64,000 nucleotides of DNA from Uloborus plumipes. Its lineage: Eukaryota > Arthropoda > Arachnida > Araneae > Uloboridae. The position numbers were made by a program, and so were the translations under genes. The notes under the pieces were generated by a model that had not been told where the DNA came from, did not search any database, and saw nothing but the letters and a program-made list of their open reading frames with translations. The stretch is taken from contig JAXGGA010003009.1 in assembly GCA_038373865.1 (NCBI GenBank), positions 46,422 to 110,421 on the forward strand. Direction: 5' to 3'. Of the stretch, positions 12,641 to 23,728 are shown in pieces. Every line of letters starts with the position of its first letter. Within the stretch, counting starts at the first letter, position 1.

Positions 12641-12707
12641 GGGAATCAGCCAATTATCAACAGTCAATTAATAGGTAATCAGCCAATTTGCTTATCAGAA
12701 CATCCCA
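12641..12707. mobile_element. CpG-decayed end of the 'GATGCACCGATTAATCGG' hAT family
   Basis: GAATCAGCCAATTATCAACA, then CAGTCAATTAATAGGTAATC and CAGAACATCCCA, matches the right end of the hAT copies at 43211 and 50364. Most CG dinucleotides have become CA or TG. Only this end is recognisable, consistent with an old, fragmented copy. Confidence 0.55.
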
Positions 12708-13066
12708 AGTTTTAGCACTAAATTTAGTTTTCACCTTTCTCAAACTTTTAACTATCGTAGGGTGCTGTTAAGCAGTCTATTGCACCAATATGCTTTATTC
12801 AAGCAATAAACTAAATTTTTTAAAGCATATTACTAAAGTTTAACGTAGCAGCATTTGAATTTACTGCTGGTCCCAAGCCAGTAAAACTTGCCTGAGACTG
12901 TGATAAAAAACTAATTAGTAGTCTCTGTGGGATCACTAACCGCTGGATAACTATGAACCACTTGAAATCTCCTATCGGGTTTGCCTTTGCAGACAGTTGA
13001 ATATGGAACTGTGAAACGATCGCTTGTTGTTTTGGTTGTCTCCGGTAATAACTTTCAATACATATA

Positions 13067-13242
13067 CAGTCGACGCTCGATATAACGACCGTCTCCGTCC
13101 TTCAGAAAACGGTCTTTATAACTAGTGATCGCTATAAGAGGTAGAACATGGAGTATATTGGGATACAGTTGGGGGTTTTCTCACCGGTCGTTATATTAGG
13201 ATGGTCTTTATAACGTATGGTCGTTATAACGAGCGTCGACTG
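13067..13242. mobile_element. Tigger/pogo-type MITE, copy 1
   Basis: Exactly 176 bp. The ends are CAGTCGACGCTCGATATAAC and its near-perfect inverse, with TA on both sides. The second copy at 59065-59240 is also 176 bp. 'CAGT..A..CTCGATATAACG' ends with TA duplication are typical of Tigger/pogo elements. Non-coding. Confidence 0.9.
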
Positions 13243-13745
13243 TAGTATGAAAATTATTTTCTGAAATGTACGGATTATTCCTATGATGAAATATAATTAA
13301 AAGACATTTTTGTCCCCCCTTCCCCATCTTTTGGTCCCTAAAATGCATAGGTGGTTCAGTTTTTATTGGGAAATGTCAGCTAAAGATTATATTTTATGGG
13401 ACAAATGTTACACTTAGTCAATTGGTGTCTTATTTTTGAGAACTCCTTAAAAATGCAAATTTTAAAAGTTCCAGTACACTTATGTAATAAAACACTGCTA
13501 CAAATATTCTCAAATCAATAAGATTGGTCACCTGAAAATTGCCAAAATCAGAAGTGTTCGCTTCTCACGAGATGTATTAATTTCAAACATAGTGTTTATA
13601 ATTCTGAAATGGAGAAGAGAAAAAGCATAAAGCATGCTTTAAAAAAAGGTTTTTAAAAAAATTTAATAGAGCGAAATAGTTTCTAAAAAGTTAATAACAT
13701 TAAGATCAAGTACCAACTAGTGAAGAAAGAAAAGGCATGCCTATA

Positions 13746-14108
13746 CAGGGGTCAATCTAGAGAGGAATTGGGTCCATTAAAAAGACCACTCACAAATTTC
13801 AGTCACTCAAAAAGAGACCCTTCACAATATTCAGTCACTTAAAAAGGTACCTTTCACAAAATTCAGTCACTCAAAAAGGCACCCTTCACACAATTCAGAA
13901 ACACAAAAAGGGATCCTTCACAAAATTTAGTCACTCGAAAATGGACCTTTCACAAAAATCCCACACTCGAAAACTGACTCGTTACAGAAATTAGAGTTTA
14001 AAGAACGATCGGGAATATTTCTTGCCGTAACTATTTTTCAAAAAATTACGAATTAGTTTTCGTAAAATTCCAAAAACAAGACCTTGGTCAAATATCCTGG
14101 ATTGACCC

Positions 14109-14111
<3 letters not shown>
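13746..14111. mobile_element. CAGGGGTCAATC element with internal minisatellite, copy 1
   Basis: Perfect 12-bp terminal inverted repeats CAGGGGTCAATC ... GATTGACCCCTG bound a tandem array of ~30-bp units of the form 'CACTCAAAAAGGGACCCTTC / ACAAAATTCAGT' (about 13785-13985). A unique right half carries 'CCAAAAACAAGACCTTGG'. A second copy spans 47638-51926. Non-coding. The flanks are CTATA and ATATA. Confidence 0.75.

Positions 14112-14153
<42 letters not shown>
14112..14153. repeat. (TA)n microsatellite
   Basis: About 40 bp of alternating TA next to the minisatellite-bearing element and shortly before the 1.1-kb palindrome. Confidence 0.95.
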
Positions 14154-14158
<5 letters not shown>

Positions 14159-14240
14159 ATAACAGAATTGTAAGAAGAAAGACGAAGAGACCACACCAAA
14201 AGCCCATAGATGCGCAAAGCAGCTAAACTACAAAGCCAAG

Positions 14241-15289
14241 TATATAATAATACAAATAACAAATAATAATAATGAAATAGAAAATGGCACATTAGGAGAA
14301 GTGAAAGGAGAAAGGTTGAATCCAGAGCTCATCAGCCGTGGGGGATTCAAGAGTGGTCGAAAGACCAAAAAATTTAGAAATAAACTATAAAGAGGATGTT
14401 TAAGTTCAAAATATGCAGTCTACAGATCTTAATTGGGCAAAAAGCACCAATGTGAGCCTGCAAACCGTACATTAGAACAAAAACCTAAAACTAAAAGCAG
14501 GGGTTTCGCCTCGACCGATTAGGAATAAAATTCCCAAAAATCAGCCACCCACAGTACGGTCCTGCTGTGAAAATAAAAACATCTCACCTGAAATTCCGCG
14601 TGAAAAATCCAAAATCATATCCAGCAAATCAAGAGGCAGTCCAGTTGTCAATGTAAAAAATATATAAGGTAAATCCGTGTCCAAAAAACAAATCCTAATC
14701 CATTCCGATCTCCATGTACAGTTATAGTGAAGCAAAGCTGTAACTGTTTAACTGTTCAAACGTATGAAATCGCTGGAAGAAACCAGTTCAGGATTGCAGT
14801 GGTGGACATTTTTTGAGCACGTGTAAATGGAGACCGGAACAGATTAGGATTTGTTTTTTGGACACGGATTTACCTTATATATTTTTTACATTGATAACTG
14901 GACTGCCTCTTGATTTGCTGGATATGATTTTGTTTTTTTCACGCAGAATTTCAGGTGAGATGTTTTTATTTTCACAGCAGAACCGTACTGTGGGTGGCTG
15001 ATTTTTGGGAATTTTATTCCTAATCGGTCGAGGCGAAACCCTTGCTTTTAGTTTTAGGTTTTTGTTCTAATGTACGGTTTGCAGGCTCACATTGGTGCTT
15101 TTTGCCCAATTAAGATCTGTAGACTGCATATTTTGAACTTAAACATCCTCTTTATAGTTCATTTTTAAATTTTTTGGTCTTTCGACCACTCTTGAATCCC
15201 CCACGGCTGATGAGCTCTTTATTCAACTTTTCTCCTTTCACTTCTCCTAATGTGCCATTTTCTATTTCATTATTATTATTTGTTATTTG

Positions 15290-15300
<11 letters not shown>
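14241..15300. mobile_element. 1.06-kb foldback palindrome between TA repeats
   Basis: The arm 14241-14718 is repeated inverted at 14823-15300 (about 478 bp each, few differences), with a spacer of about 100 bp. The same reading frame, containing ICFLDTDLPYIFFTL, appears on opposite strands of the two arms and is only a by-product of the palindrome. The right arm ends in a (TA)n tract (15293-15321). No transposase is seen. Confidence 0.8.

Positions 15301-15321
<21 letters not shown>
15293..15321. repeat. (TA)n microsatellite
   Basis: About 28 bp of alternating TA at the right edge of the foldback palindrome. Confidence 0.9.
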
Positions 15322-15324
<3 letters not shown>

Positions 15325-17891
15325 CCATATTTGAAAATTTAAAAATGAAGCTAAATAGTTTCTTATAAGTGAATAACAGAAATATCAACTATCAAGCTGT
15401 GTCATGTAAGTTCTTGTTTCTAAATTTAGAGTTAATATTGCAACTCCCATCTTTATTGGGGTGAAGTGGTCAGAAAAGTTAAATACTCAGAATTTATATT
15501 GCTTCATAAAACAAGAAAATGAAATTCTAAGATTTGCATTTGAGAAAAGCTAACACAACCTTCTCAATGAGACACCATGAAATAGTCACACTGTCAGTGT
15601 TTTTACAGCAGAGCCTTAATAAATTTTTCTGGTGCATACAAAGGGTGAAGACTTATACTCTTTAACACTAAATAATTATAAAGGATTTTTTCTTTTTTAG
15701 AATTACGTTCTTAGTGCGTAATGTGGGATAAAACTTGTAAAATTGCCATTTTTTTAAAACTTATGTTAGTCTAGTTCTGAAGTACAGGGATGTGTTAGTA
15801 TATTATTTGTACCTCAGGGTCAGACAAACGAAAGCCAAAATCTTCCCATTATCAGGTTATTTACTGTATTGTATGTAGAATCTTATTCTGCATTGAGCCA
15901 TATGATGATATTTTTTAAAAAATCCTCAATTGTTTATCAATTTTTTATTTTACTGATTTCAAAATAAATTTACTGTGTATTAATAAGTTATATAAATTTT
16001 TATAACCTTCATGACTCTTTCAATTTTGTGACCTCATTCTTCCTAAAAAGACTACTTACAAAGATACATGTCTCTATAAGACACAGGTTGAATAATACTT
16101 GGCTGGCAGCCTGTTCATGCCAAACCTATGTGTTAGGAATATTTAAACACTATTAGTGGCTTCACTAGCAAATGAAAGCTTAAAAACAAAGTGAGCAAGA
16201 GAGAGTTTCACTGTTTTATCAACACAGAGTGTGCTTTGTTATTTTTATTACGTAATATTTTTAATGAGAATTTTATTTATTAGAGCATCAGAATTTTTTT
16301 CCAGATATAAATACAAATGTGGCGACCAGGAACAGGCTCTGGGCTCAACATGGCTGGTCCTAGTCAAATTATAGACCCCAATGAAGATCAATGGCCCTCT
16401 TTAAGCTATCTACTCCATTGCTCCTTACCGCCTCTTCCGGTAAACTATTCCAAGTTCCCACTACTCTGTTAAAATAGTAATTTTTACGAATTTCCAGGTT
16501 AGCCCGAGATTTAAATAGCTTATAACAATGACCCCTTGTCCTGCTTTCCGTGCAAAAATTTAACCCTATAACATCTTTCATTTTGATAAATTTAAGCAAC
16601 TGAATATGATAGGCAATTAAATACTTTTTTGCTTTTATAGAGAAGAAATTAAAACTGAGATAGAAAATGGAATAATTTTAACTTCATTTACTTTTATATG
16701 CTCTTATGCAACCTGTATGCAAGGTTGAATTGTCTTCGATTTTACAAAGCACCATTAAAATGGAATTCTAATTTAACTCATACAGCACACAAAGCTAGAC
16801 CTATGAACACCAATACTACACATAAATTAATAACTAAATTATATAATACTCCTAACAACCTCAAATTAAACAGCACATAATGTATGATGATATTTATTGA
16901 TTTCATAAGAGTTAGAAGTTCTAGATGAAGTGGTTGCTGTGAAAGTCTCTACTGCGACTAACCATAGTTTTAATTATATATAATTGATTTTAAAAATATT
17001 CTTTTTTGGCTGAAAACTATTCACTGGTTGTATGACATATGCTATATTAAGCTAATTCTAAGATACGATAAATTAGTATTTCAATACAAATGCAGGAACA
17101 AATTTTTGGTCTCCAAATTTTTATCGAACATGTCTACCATTATCACATAGTTGGAGTCAGATATGTGGTTTTTTCATCCGACAAAAAATTAATTAAACCA
17201 TAAAAATTACTCCATGTCTCGAATAACACATTTTGTATTTCTTTTTTTTTCAATTTTTCAAAAGGCGTATTTGCTAAATCTTTTATCCCAAGGAAAACAA
17301 GTTTAGATTATCTCGGTATTCTCAAAAAAAATAGCCATTTTAGATGGCATGGTAATATTTGAATGTTTAAGTATTTAAAAAAAATAAATTAACAGATTTT
17401 GATATTGTGTAAATTTCAATGTATTTGATTCTTGAATAAAGCTTGATGACTATGTTTGTTCAGTGTGTTTTATTGCAATTTATTTTCAAAGGATGTATCA
17501 TGGGGCTTTTGTAGTTCCAAAGCCCTTGTTCGAAACTTGAATACTGAAAGTCCTAATTTTTTATCAAGATTAAAGATATACTGATACTAGAAATATTAAA
17601 ATGCTGTTTTTCTTAACAATGCTGGAATTGTTATTCAATTACTAGATAAACATTTAAAAACATTAATGGGATATGTATCATTGATCTAATTTCTGAGACA
17701 AATTATACTAGTCCACAGGGTCCTTCCCCCCTGCATATTTTAAAACATATATTCTTTATTATTGGAGAGGATAAAATAAAGTCTTGGGAAATCAAAGTGT
17801 TTAATAAGAAAAAAAGCAATAATGTTGATGGGAAATCTTAATTTATTTTTAAAAGAATCTTCAAGTTAATATATTTTCATTAGTTGCAACT
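15322..17891. other. No gene seen apart from the LINE tail
   Basis: AT-rich sequence flanking the LINE remnant at 16369-16609. No further repeat family or coding frame is recognised. Confidence 0.5.
16369..16609 (-). pseudogene. LINE (non-LTR retrotransposon) ORF2 C-terminal remnant
   Basis: The minus-strand frame contains RTRGHCYKLFKSRANLEIRK, then NYYFNRVVGTWNSLPEEAV, and ends near 16369. The 'FFxNRVVxxWNSLP' signature is the extreme C-terminus of many jockey/CR1-like reverse transcriptases. The rest of the ORF is absent, so this is a 5'-truncated copy. The tail toward 16320 would be its 3' UTR. Confidence 0.8.
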
Positions 17892-18249
17892 TACACTTAT
17901 GTCCAAAATTATCTTTACATGCATAAATTCACGGATTTCTCAAACTATGAACTTGTGATGTTTCGTGGAATGTTATATAGCACCATGACACATAAATAAC
18001 AAAGGGGAAAAGTTAGGGCATTGCACATAATATAACATTGTAACATGAAAAATTGAAATAAAATGGAAAAACAATCGCAGAAAAAAGGAATAATGCAGAA
18101 CAGAATTAAGCCTTATGATTTTAATATGGGATATGCACGGGACTAGCACACACATATCACAATGTGTTTTCATGCTGGCAATAACGTTTTTAACCACAGT
18201 TTGGGGAATTAAACCCCACCCTTCAAGTAATTACCACCCTTACAGTTCA

Positions 18250-19117
18250 AGGAGGATGAGATCTACGTGCAACTGCTCTTCCAAGGTAGTCCCGTAAGTT
18301 CTCTATCGGATTCAGATGAGACTTTGCTGACCACGGTATTCTCTGAATGCCTTCACTTTCGAGGAAGTCGTCAACGAGTGTTGCTCAAAGTGGACGAGCA
18401 GTCTCGTCCACAAATAAAAAGTCAGGTCCATATGCACCTCTGAAGAGTCTGACATAAGGGTCTGGCACCTCATCCTGGCATCTTTCGTTGGTCACAGATC
18501 CACTGTCGAAAATGTGTAGGGGCGTACGACCATTGATCATTATTCCTCCCCATATCATCACACCTGTACAACCAAAACAGTCACGTTTCATAATGTTTGA
18601 GGGATGATTTCGTGTTCCTGACTCCTTCCACATGTAAACCCATCCAGAATCACCTGTAAAACTAAATATCGACTCATCAGTAAACAGAACATTGGACCAT
18701 TGGTGTTCACTCCAGTTCTGATGTGCTCTACACCAATTCCGGCGTTCCCTCTTATGTCTTGCGGACAGTGAAACACATACCCTTAGCCTTCTTGCATAAA
18801 TACCTGTTTCATTAAGCCTTCTGTATACTGTATGCCGTGATACAGCAGTTCCAGTGGCAGCTACAAGGTCTGAAGCTAACTGGCAAGCTGTAGATTTCCT
18901 ATTACCACGGGCAATTAGTGCTAAGTATCGATCTTCGGCAGCAGTTGTCATTCGTTTAAGGCCTTGTCCAGCCCTCCTTACAACATTTCCCTCATTTTGA
19001 AACTGTTTCCATAATGTAGAGACTGTCTGTCGTGAAATGTTCTGACATCTGGCTACTATCGTGATAGCCTGTCCTGCTTCTAAATGGCCAATGAGTCGCT
19101 ACTTCATAGATTCTTCC
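18250..19117 (-). pseudogene. Tc1-like transposase pseudogene
   Basis: Would cut and paste its element as a DDE transposase; dead here. A helix-turn-helix region reads RLIGHLEAGQAITIVARCQN, then ISRQTVSTLWKQF, and is preceded by an in-frame stop (K*R). The open part, 18951-18385, starts MTTAAEDRYLALIARGNRKS. It holds the catalytic LFTDES Asp and FVDETARP, then a stop (TGA at 18385-18387). After the stop comes VDDFLESEGIQRIPWSAKSH, then LNPIENLRDYLGRAVARRS, with the third acidic residue in NPIEN and a one-residue loss in the usual 'SPDLNP'. Confidence 0.9.
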
Positions 19118-19410
19118 AAATAATACTTCGAAGCAATAGCAAACTGATTTAATTCCTTACAAACTGAAATCAAACTTTATATCGCTCAGATTCCCTAAGT
19201 TACTCGCTTTGCGCAAAACGCTTGATTGCATATCGGAAGTGGTAATCCTACATTTGCATATCACAGACTTGTTTCATAACTTTTTATTGAATAATACTAA
19301 TTAGGCTTGTTTTTCACACATTTTCTGCAAAAATGGATCACATTTATCGGACATTTCATTTAATATCATTAATTTTGTGTATGTAAAGATTATTTTGGAC
19401 CTGAGTGTAT

Positions 19411-20741
19411 ACTAGGCGTTAGATTCAGTCATTTTCCGCGTAGTTCTGCCATATCTCATAGATGGCAGCACGAGTGAATTCCAAAATTTTTAAATGCGAT
19501 TTTTACAGAATTTACGAAAAGAATATAGGTTGACATTGTGTATGAACTATTTCTGGAATACAAAAGTGGTCAATTAAAAAACAAGGCTCCTGACAAGTTA
19601 GCTTCGAGATTTTTAAAAGTAATAACACAAATAACGGGATTAAGGAAATTAAGGATTAAGGAGATTTATTTTTTCGACACACAAAGAAAATACATGCATA
19701 CAGAAAAACAAAAGGAATTTTAGTTTATATTGTTCATAAGAATAGTGACACATAAACAAATTAATTTTTATTTTTTCAAGGTGATTGCGAAATCAACGAC
19801 AAAAATATGGATTGAAACTCTGTTGTAACTGTTTTTCGAACACGAAAGGGGTCAAATTCATAAATAAATCTTTTAATGTTCATTGCTTTTCCTGAGAGGA
19901 GAGCGCAGGATTAAAACTATTAAAATTTGATAACACTACAAGTTAGATTTGATATTTTAATTAGAAAAATCTAACGCCTAGTCTCCCTTACCGCTGAAAA
20001 CAGCAAAATTTGGATCTGAAGTGTTATTTCATTAATTACACCCATTTTGAAGTCCAAAAATTATCTTTACAATTTTATGTCATATTTTTAAAAGTTATTT
20101 GTGTAATTTCTAATTAAAATCTCAAATCTAACTTGTAGTGTTATCAAATTTTAATAGTTTTAATCCTGCCCTCTCCTCTCAGGAAAAGCAATGAACATTA
20201 AAAGATTTATTTATGAATTTGACCCCTTTCGTGTTCGAAAAACAGTTACAACAGAGTTTCAATCCATATTTTTGTCGTTGATTTCGCAATCACCTTAAAA
20301 AAAATAAAAATTAATTTGTTTATGTGTCAATATTCTTATGAACAATATAAACTAAAATTCCTTTTGTTTTTATGTATGCATGTATTTTCTTTGTGTGCCG
20401 AAAAAATAAGTGAATAAGTAAAAACCAAGTTCAAAAATTTTCATCCATTTTCAAAACGTTGTTTTGAAGTTAGTTTTCAATTTCCTTATCTCTTTAATCC
20501 TTATTTCCTTAATCCCGTTATTTGTGTTATTACTTTTAAAAATCTCGAAACTAATTTTTCAGGAGCCTTGTTTTTTAATTGACCACTTTTGTATTCCAGA
20601 AATAGTTCATACACAATGTCAATCTATATTCTTTTCGTAAATTCTGTAAAAATCGCATTTAAAAATTTTGGAATTCACTCGTGCTGCCATCTATGAGGTA
20701 TGGCAGAACTACGCGGAAAATGACGGAATTTAACGCTTAGT
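19411..20741. mobile_element. Mutator-like foldback element with 9-bp target duplication
   Basis: The ends ACTAGGCGTTAGATTC and (inverted) ACTAAGCGTTAAATTC lie between perfect 9-bp repeats TGAGTGTAT (19402-19410 and 20742-20750). The left arm 19411 to about 19966 is repeated inverted at about 20107-20741; the right arm carries ~80 extra bp near 20400-20480. A third end-like word, CTAACGCCTAGT, sits at 19971-19982, so the left half is itself bounded by inverted ends. A 9-bp duplication fits MULEs. Non-coding. Confidence 0.85.
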
Positions 20742-20751
20742 TGAGTGTATT

Positions 20752-21726
20752 TGTCGGCGAATCGCCCCCTCCTTACCATCTATTTCTTTCATTCTTCTGT
20801 CTTTAAGTTTGAAAAGAAAAAAATTTCAAAATGCTACGCTTTCGATCTGGAATCCCTCAAATTTGAAAATGACAGTTATAATTATGTTGAAAAGTGCTGG
20901 CAGACATAAAAAATTGCGAAGTTATGTATCATTAAGAAGTGGAAGAGTACCTTGGAAAATAAACTCATAGCGTGCCAAATTTTCCCTCTTTAACATATCG
21001 CATAAAGAGAATGAAAGGAACTTTTTAAATAGGATTGGTAATACCCCAATATTGTTTTGACCCTTTGCAAACAAAAATGTAAAGAATATTTAGTTAACTA
21101 TCTTGTTACTTATGAATTGCTGTATTTGCATATAGTTTTATATCTTTTTTAGGCAATTGAAATTCTTAAAACCTTTTTTTTTTTTTTAGTGTAGGTATGT
21201 TTCTTTATAAAATTAAATTTCCTAAGAACAAATGTGATTTTAATAAGTGGCGGGTACTGTGTTAGCAAAAATTATATTTTAAGCATTGAGATAAGTTATA
21301 TTGATAAATTAGTTAATTGCAGTTTACAAAACTGATGTTAGTAAATTGCTTTAACATTTTTAATTTGTCATGTTAATGATTCACAACATATTTTAGCAGA
21401 TCAAATACTTTGAAAAATTAAATTAGGCTGCCTTGCTGATTGTCTCAACAATGACCATTTTCCTCTTGAAATTCTAGTAATGTATATTTTTATCCAAAAA
21501 AAAAACCCCTAACCTACAATTTTATTAAAAAAACAATAGAATAAAGTTTTTGTTGTAAAATTTGTTGTTTCAATTTAGAATCTTAAATAAATGTATTTTT
21601 TTACATCAGAAACCAGTAGATTTTAGGGGCTCTCGGATTGTCATCCAATGGCTTAATATTTGTCCATAAAACATTTCCCTAGTTGAAGTGTTGGGCCCTA
21701 TTTATTGATCTATACTTATAGATTAC
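20752..21726. other. No gene seen
   Basis: Low-complexity, AT-rich sequence with A and T homopolymers. It may be old, unrecognisable transposon remains. Confidence 0.5.
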
Positions 21727-22325
21727 TAGCAGTATCCCCACGGCGATGCCTGTTCAAAAAATGTAAAGGAAGTCAACTGAATGAATTTAAATTCACTCCA
21801 ACCCTCTGAAGTAAAATTATTATATTCTTTCATTCAAATGTTGTAAACAACCTTTTTAAATTCCACTAAAAGTCATATTGAATTCAAATCACAATGCGCC
21901 AAATAAATAAAAAAAAAAGTTGAGTAAGTAAGTAACAAGAGATTTAGTCAATTTTCAAGGCTTAACTCAAAACGCAAATTTAAATCACTGAAGAAAGAGC
22001 AGTTTGTCTAGAAAATGGACCCAGTGTTTCAGTTTTGCGTATAGAGTTAAGCCTTGAAAATTGACTAAAGTTGATTAAATATCTCCTGTTCTAATTAACC
22101 TAGAGAAATGTGCGAAAACTTTTCTTTTTCAGAAAAAACCCTTTCCTACGATAAAATATAATTCTAAATTTAGAATTAAGCCTTCAAAGTGCATTTCACG
22201 TGGATGCATTCGAACTTTTGTGCCAAGTTTCAGGTCGGTAGGTGCTGTGGGGCTTCTGGCCATCGGTTACAAACATACATACAAACAGACAGAGCTCGTC
22301 ATGTTTATATACATAGATGACACCT
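21727..22325 (+). mobile_element. Retroelement-like repeat ending TATATACATAGATG, unit 1
   Basis: Starts near 'CTAGCAGTATCCCCACGGCG' and ends '...ACAAACATACATACAAACAG / ACAGAGC...TATATACATAGATGA'. Such 'CTAGC...CCCGGCG ... ACAAACA..TATATAGA' units are widespread in arthropods and often assigned to RTE or Penelope-type retroelement tails. The class cannot be settled here. No long frame is present. The 'TTTAGTCAATTTTCAAGGCT' block recurs in the next unit. Confidence 0.55.
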
Positions 22326-22724
22326 TTAATGACATTTACAGTTTGTAGTGTTTAATGGCTGGATTATTTTAGTTTTAAAGACTTTTTTCTTCTTTTCGTG
22401 TGTGTGACCTTATTTTTTTTGGGAAATTTTTTACGTTTCAATGGAACTTTTGACACAGCTGTAGTGCAAAGATTTTCGAAAACTCTCAACGACCACAACA
22501 ATTTTGCCCTTGAAATTTGATATAATTCAGCAATTTAACCGTAATTTCAATGTAAAATTGGTCGCCAAATCTAAATTGATTAACATAGGGAACCGATTGT
22601 CGTCGGGTAGCTCAGCCACAACCATTCTTCCATGATTTTAATGCGAACATTAAAAGGCAAGAAATATAATGTCTTTCGCACCATCTCTTTGAAGTGATTA
22701 CGATCTAACAGTGACCCTCAAATA

Positions 22725-23080
22725 AGCAAGATTTCACTAGCTGGGAGGTTTGGTAAATTTCCGATTGTTGCCAAACTTTACGACGCCAAGTACGAAAAGT
22801 AACTGAATAGCGGTATTACCAAAAATGTCGGAATGGAACTATTGTTAAAAATTTAGTGATGGCGGCAATAAATATACATGTTTTAAACATGCAATAAAAT
22901 ACTCTTTAGACTGCGAACAACTGCTGTTCCTTACCAGAGCGTTTCCTTTTTCTTTGATTTGGAGAAAGTAGTGTTTCACTGGCTGGGAGGTTTGGTAAAT
23001 TTCCCCGACTGTTGCCAACTTTACGACGCCAAATACGAAGAGTAACTGAATAGCCATCACTAATTTTTTAACAATAATAG
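22725..23080. repeat. Direct repeat pair with 'TTTACGACGCCAA' core
   Basis: About 100 bp at 22735-22815 (CTGGGAGGTTTGGTAAATTT ... GAATAGC) recurs directly at 22979-23058. Between and beside them, TTAAAAATTTAGTGATGGC (about 22846-22864) is inverted near 23052-23076. It is probably part of the surrounding element rather than a gene. Confidence 0.6.
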
Positions 23081-23216
23081 TTCCATTCATGGACGTCATT
23101 TCAAGTTTTTCCAGGGAGGGGGGGGCAAGGGTCCAAATACAATGCAATTTCACCGGAAAACATAAAAAAACACGCCCACTTATATGTAAATAGTTCATGT
23201 AAAAGTTTAAATAAAT

Positions 23217-23728
23217 TCGCCAAATAAATCAAAACGACAGAAAGTTAAGAAAGAAACAGGATATATTAATTCAAATTGAATAAATTTTCAAGGCTTAAAT
23301 CTATACGCTAATTTAAACCGCAAAGTAACTTCAGGGACAAAAGAGCAGCTGATCTGGAAAATGGCTCTAGTGTTTCAGTTTTGCTTACAGAGTTAAGCCT
23401 CGAAAATTGACTAAATTTGATTAATTAATATCTCCTGTTCTAATTAACGGACAGAAACATACTAAAACTTTTCTTTTTCAGAAGAAAACCCCTTTCCAGC
23501 GATATATAAGGTTTTAGGGTGGAGATAGGTTTTCCCTCCTTAATTATAGCAGATACACCAAAAATGAGACTAATTAATTTAAAAATAACTAATTCGAAAT
23601 TTAGAATTTGGCTTTTGAGGTGCATTACACGGGGATATGTTCGAATTTTTTGGCTAATATTCAGGTCTGTGGGGGCTTCTGGTCAGCGGTTACAAACAAA
23701 CATCATCTTTATATATATAGATGATTAT
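23217..23728 (+). mobile_element. Retroelement-like repeat, unit 2
   Basis: Parallels 21895-22320: 'TTTTCAAGGCTTAAATCTAT', 'GTGTTTCAGTTTTGCTTACA', 'TATCTCCTGTTCTAATTAAC', and the end 'GTTACAAACAAACATC..TATATATATAGATGA'. It differs by many substitutions, so the two are old, related copies. Confidence 0.55.

Larger units (their letters stand above)
17894..20751 (-). mobile_element. Tc1-like transposon, interrupted at its right end
   Basis: The left end CACTTATGTCCAAAATTATC and the right end (inverted) CACTCAGGTCCAAAATAATC (19407) are TIRs. TA flanks the left end (17892-17893). The right TA is duplicated together with the last bases of the element, because a Mutator-like foldback inserted there. 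The second duplicate, TGAGTGTAT, is at 20742-20750. One decayed transposase lies inside. Confidence 0.85.

Noticed and set aside
13785..13985. CRISPR-like array
   Set aside because: Units are contiguous ~30-bp tandem repeats without unique spacers, inside a eukaryotic transposon.
14541..15001. Two near-identical ORFs (ICFLDTDLPYIFF...) as paralogous genes
   Set aside because: They are the same sequence on the two arms of a palindrome, with no family match and no start or stop context of a gene.
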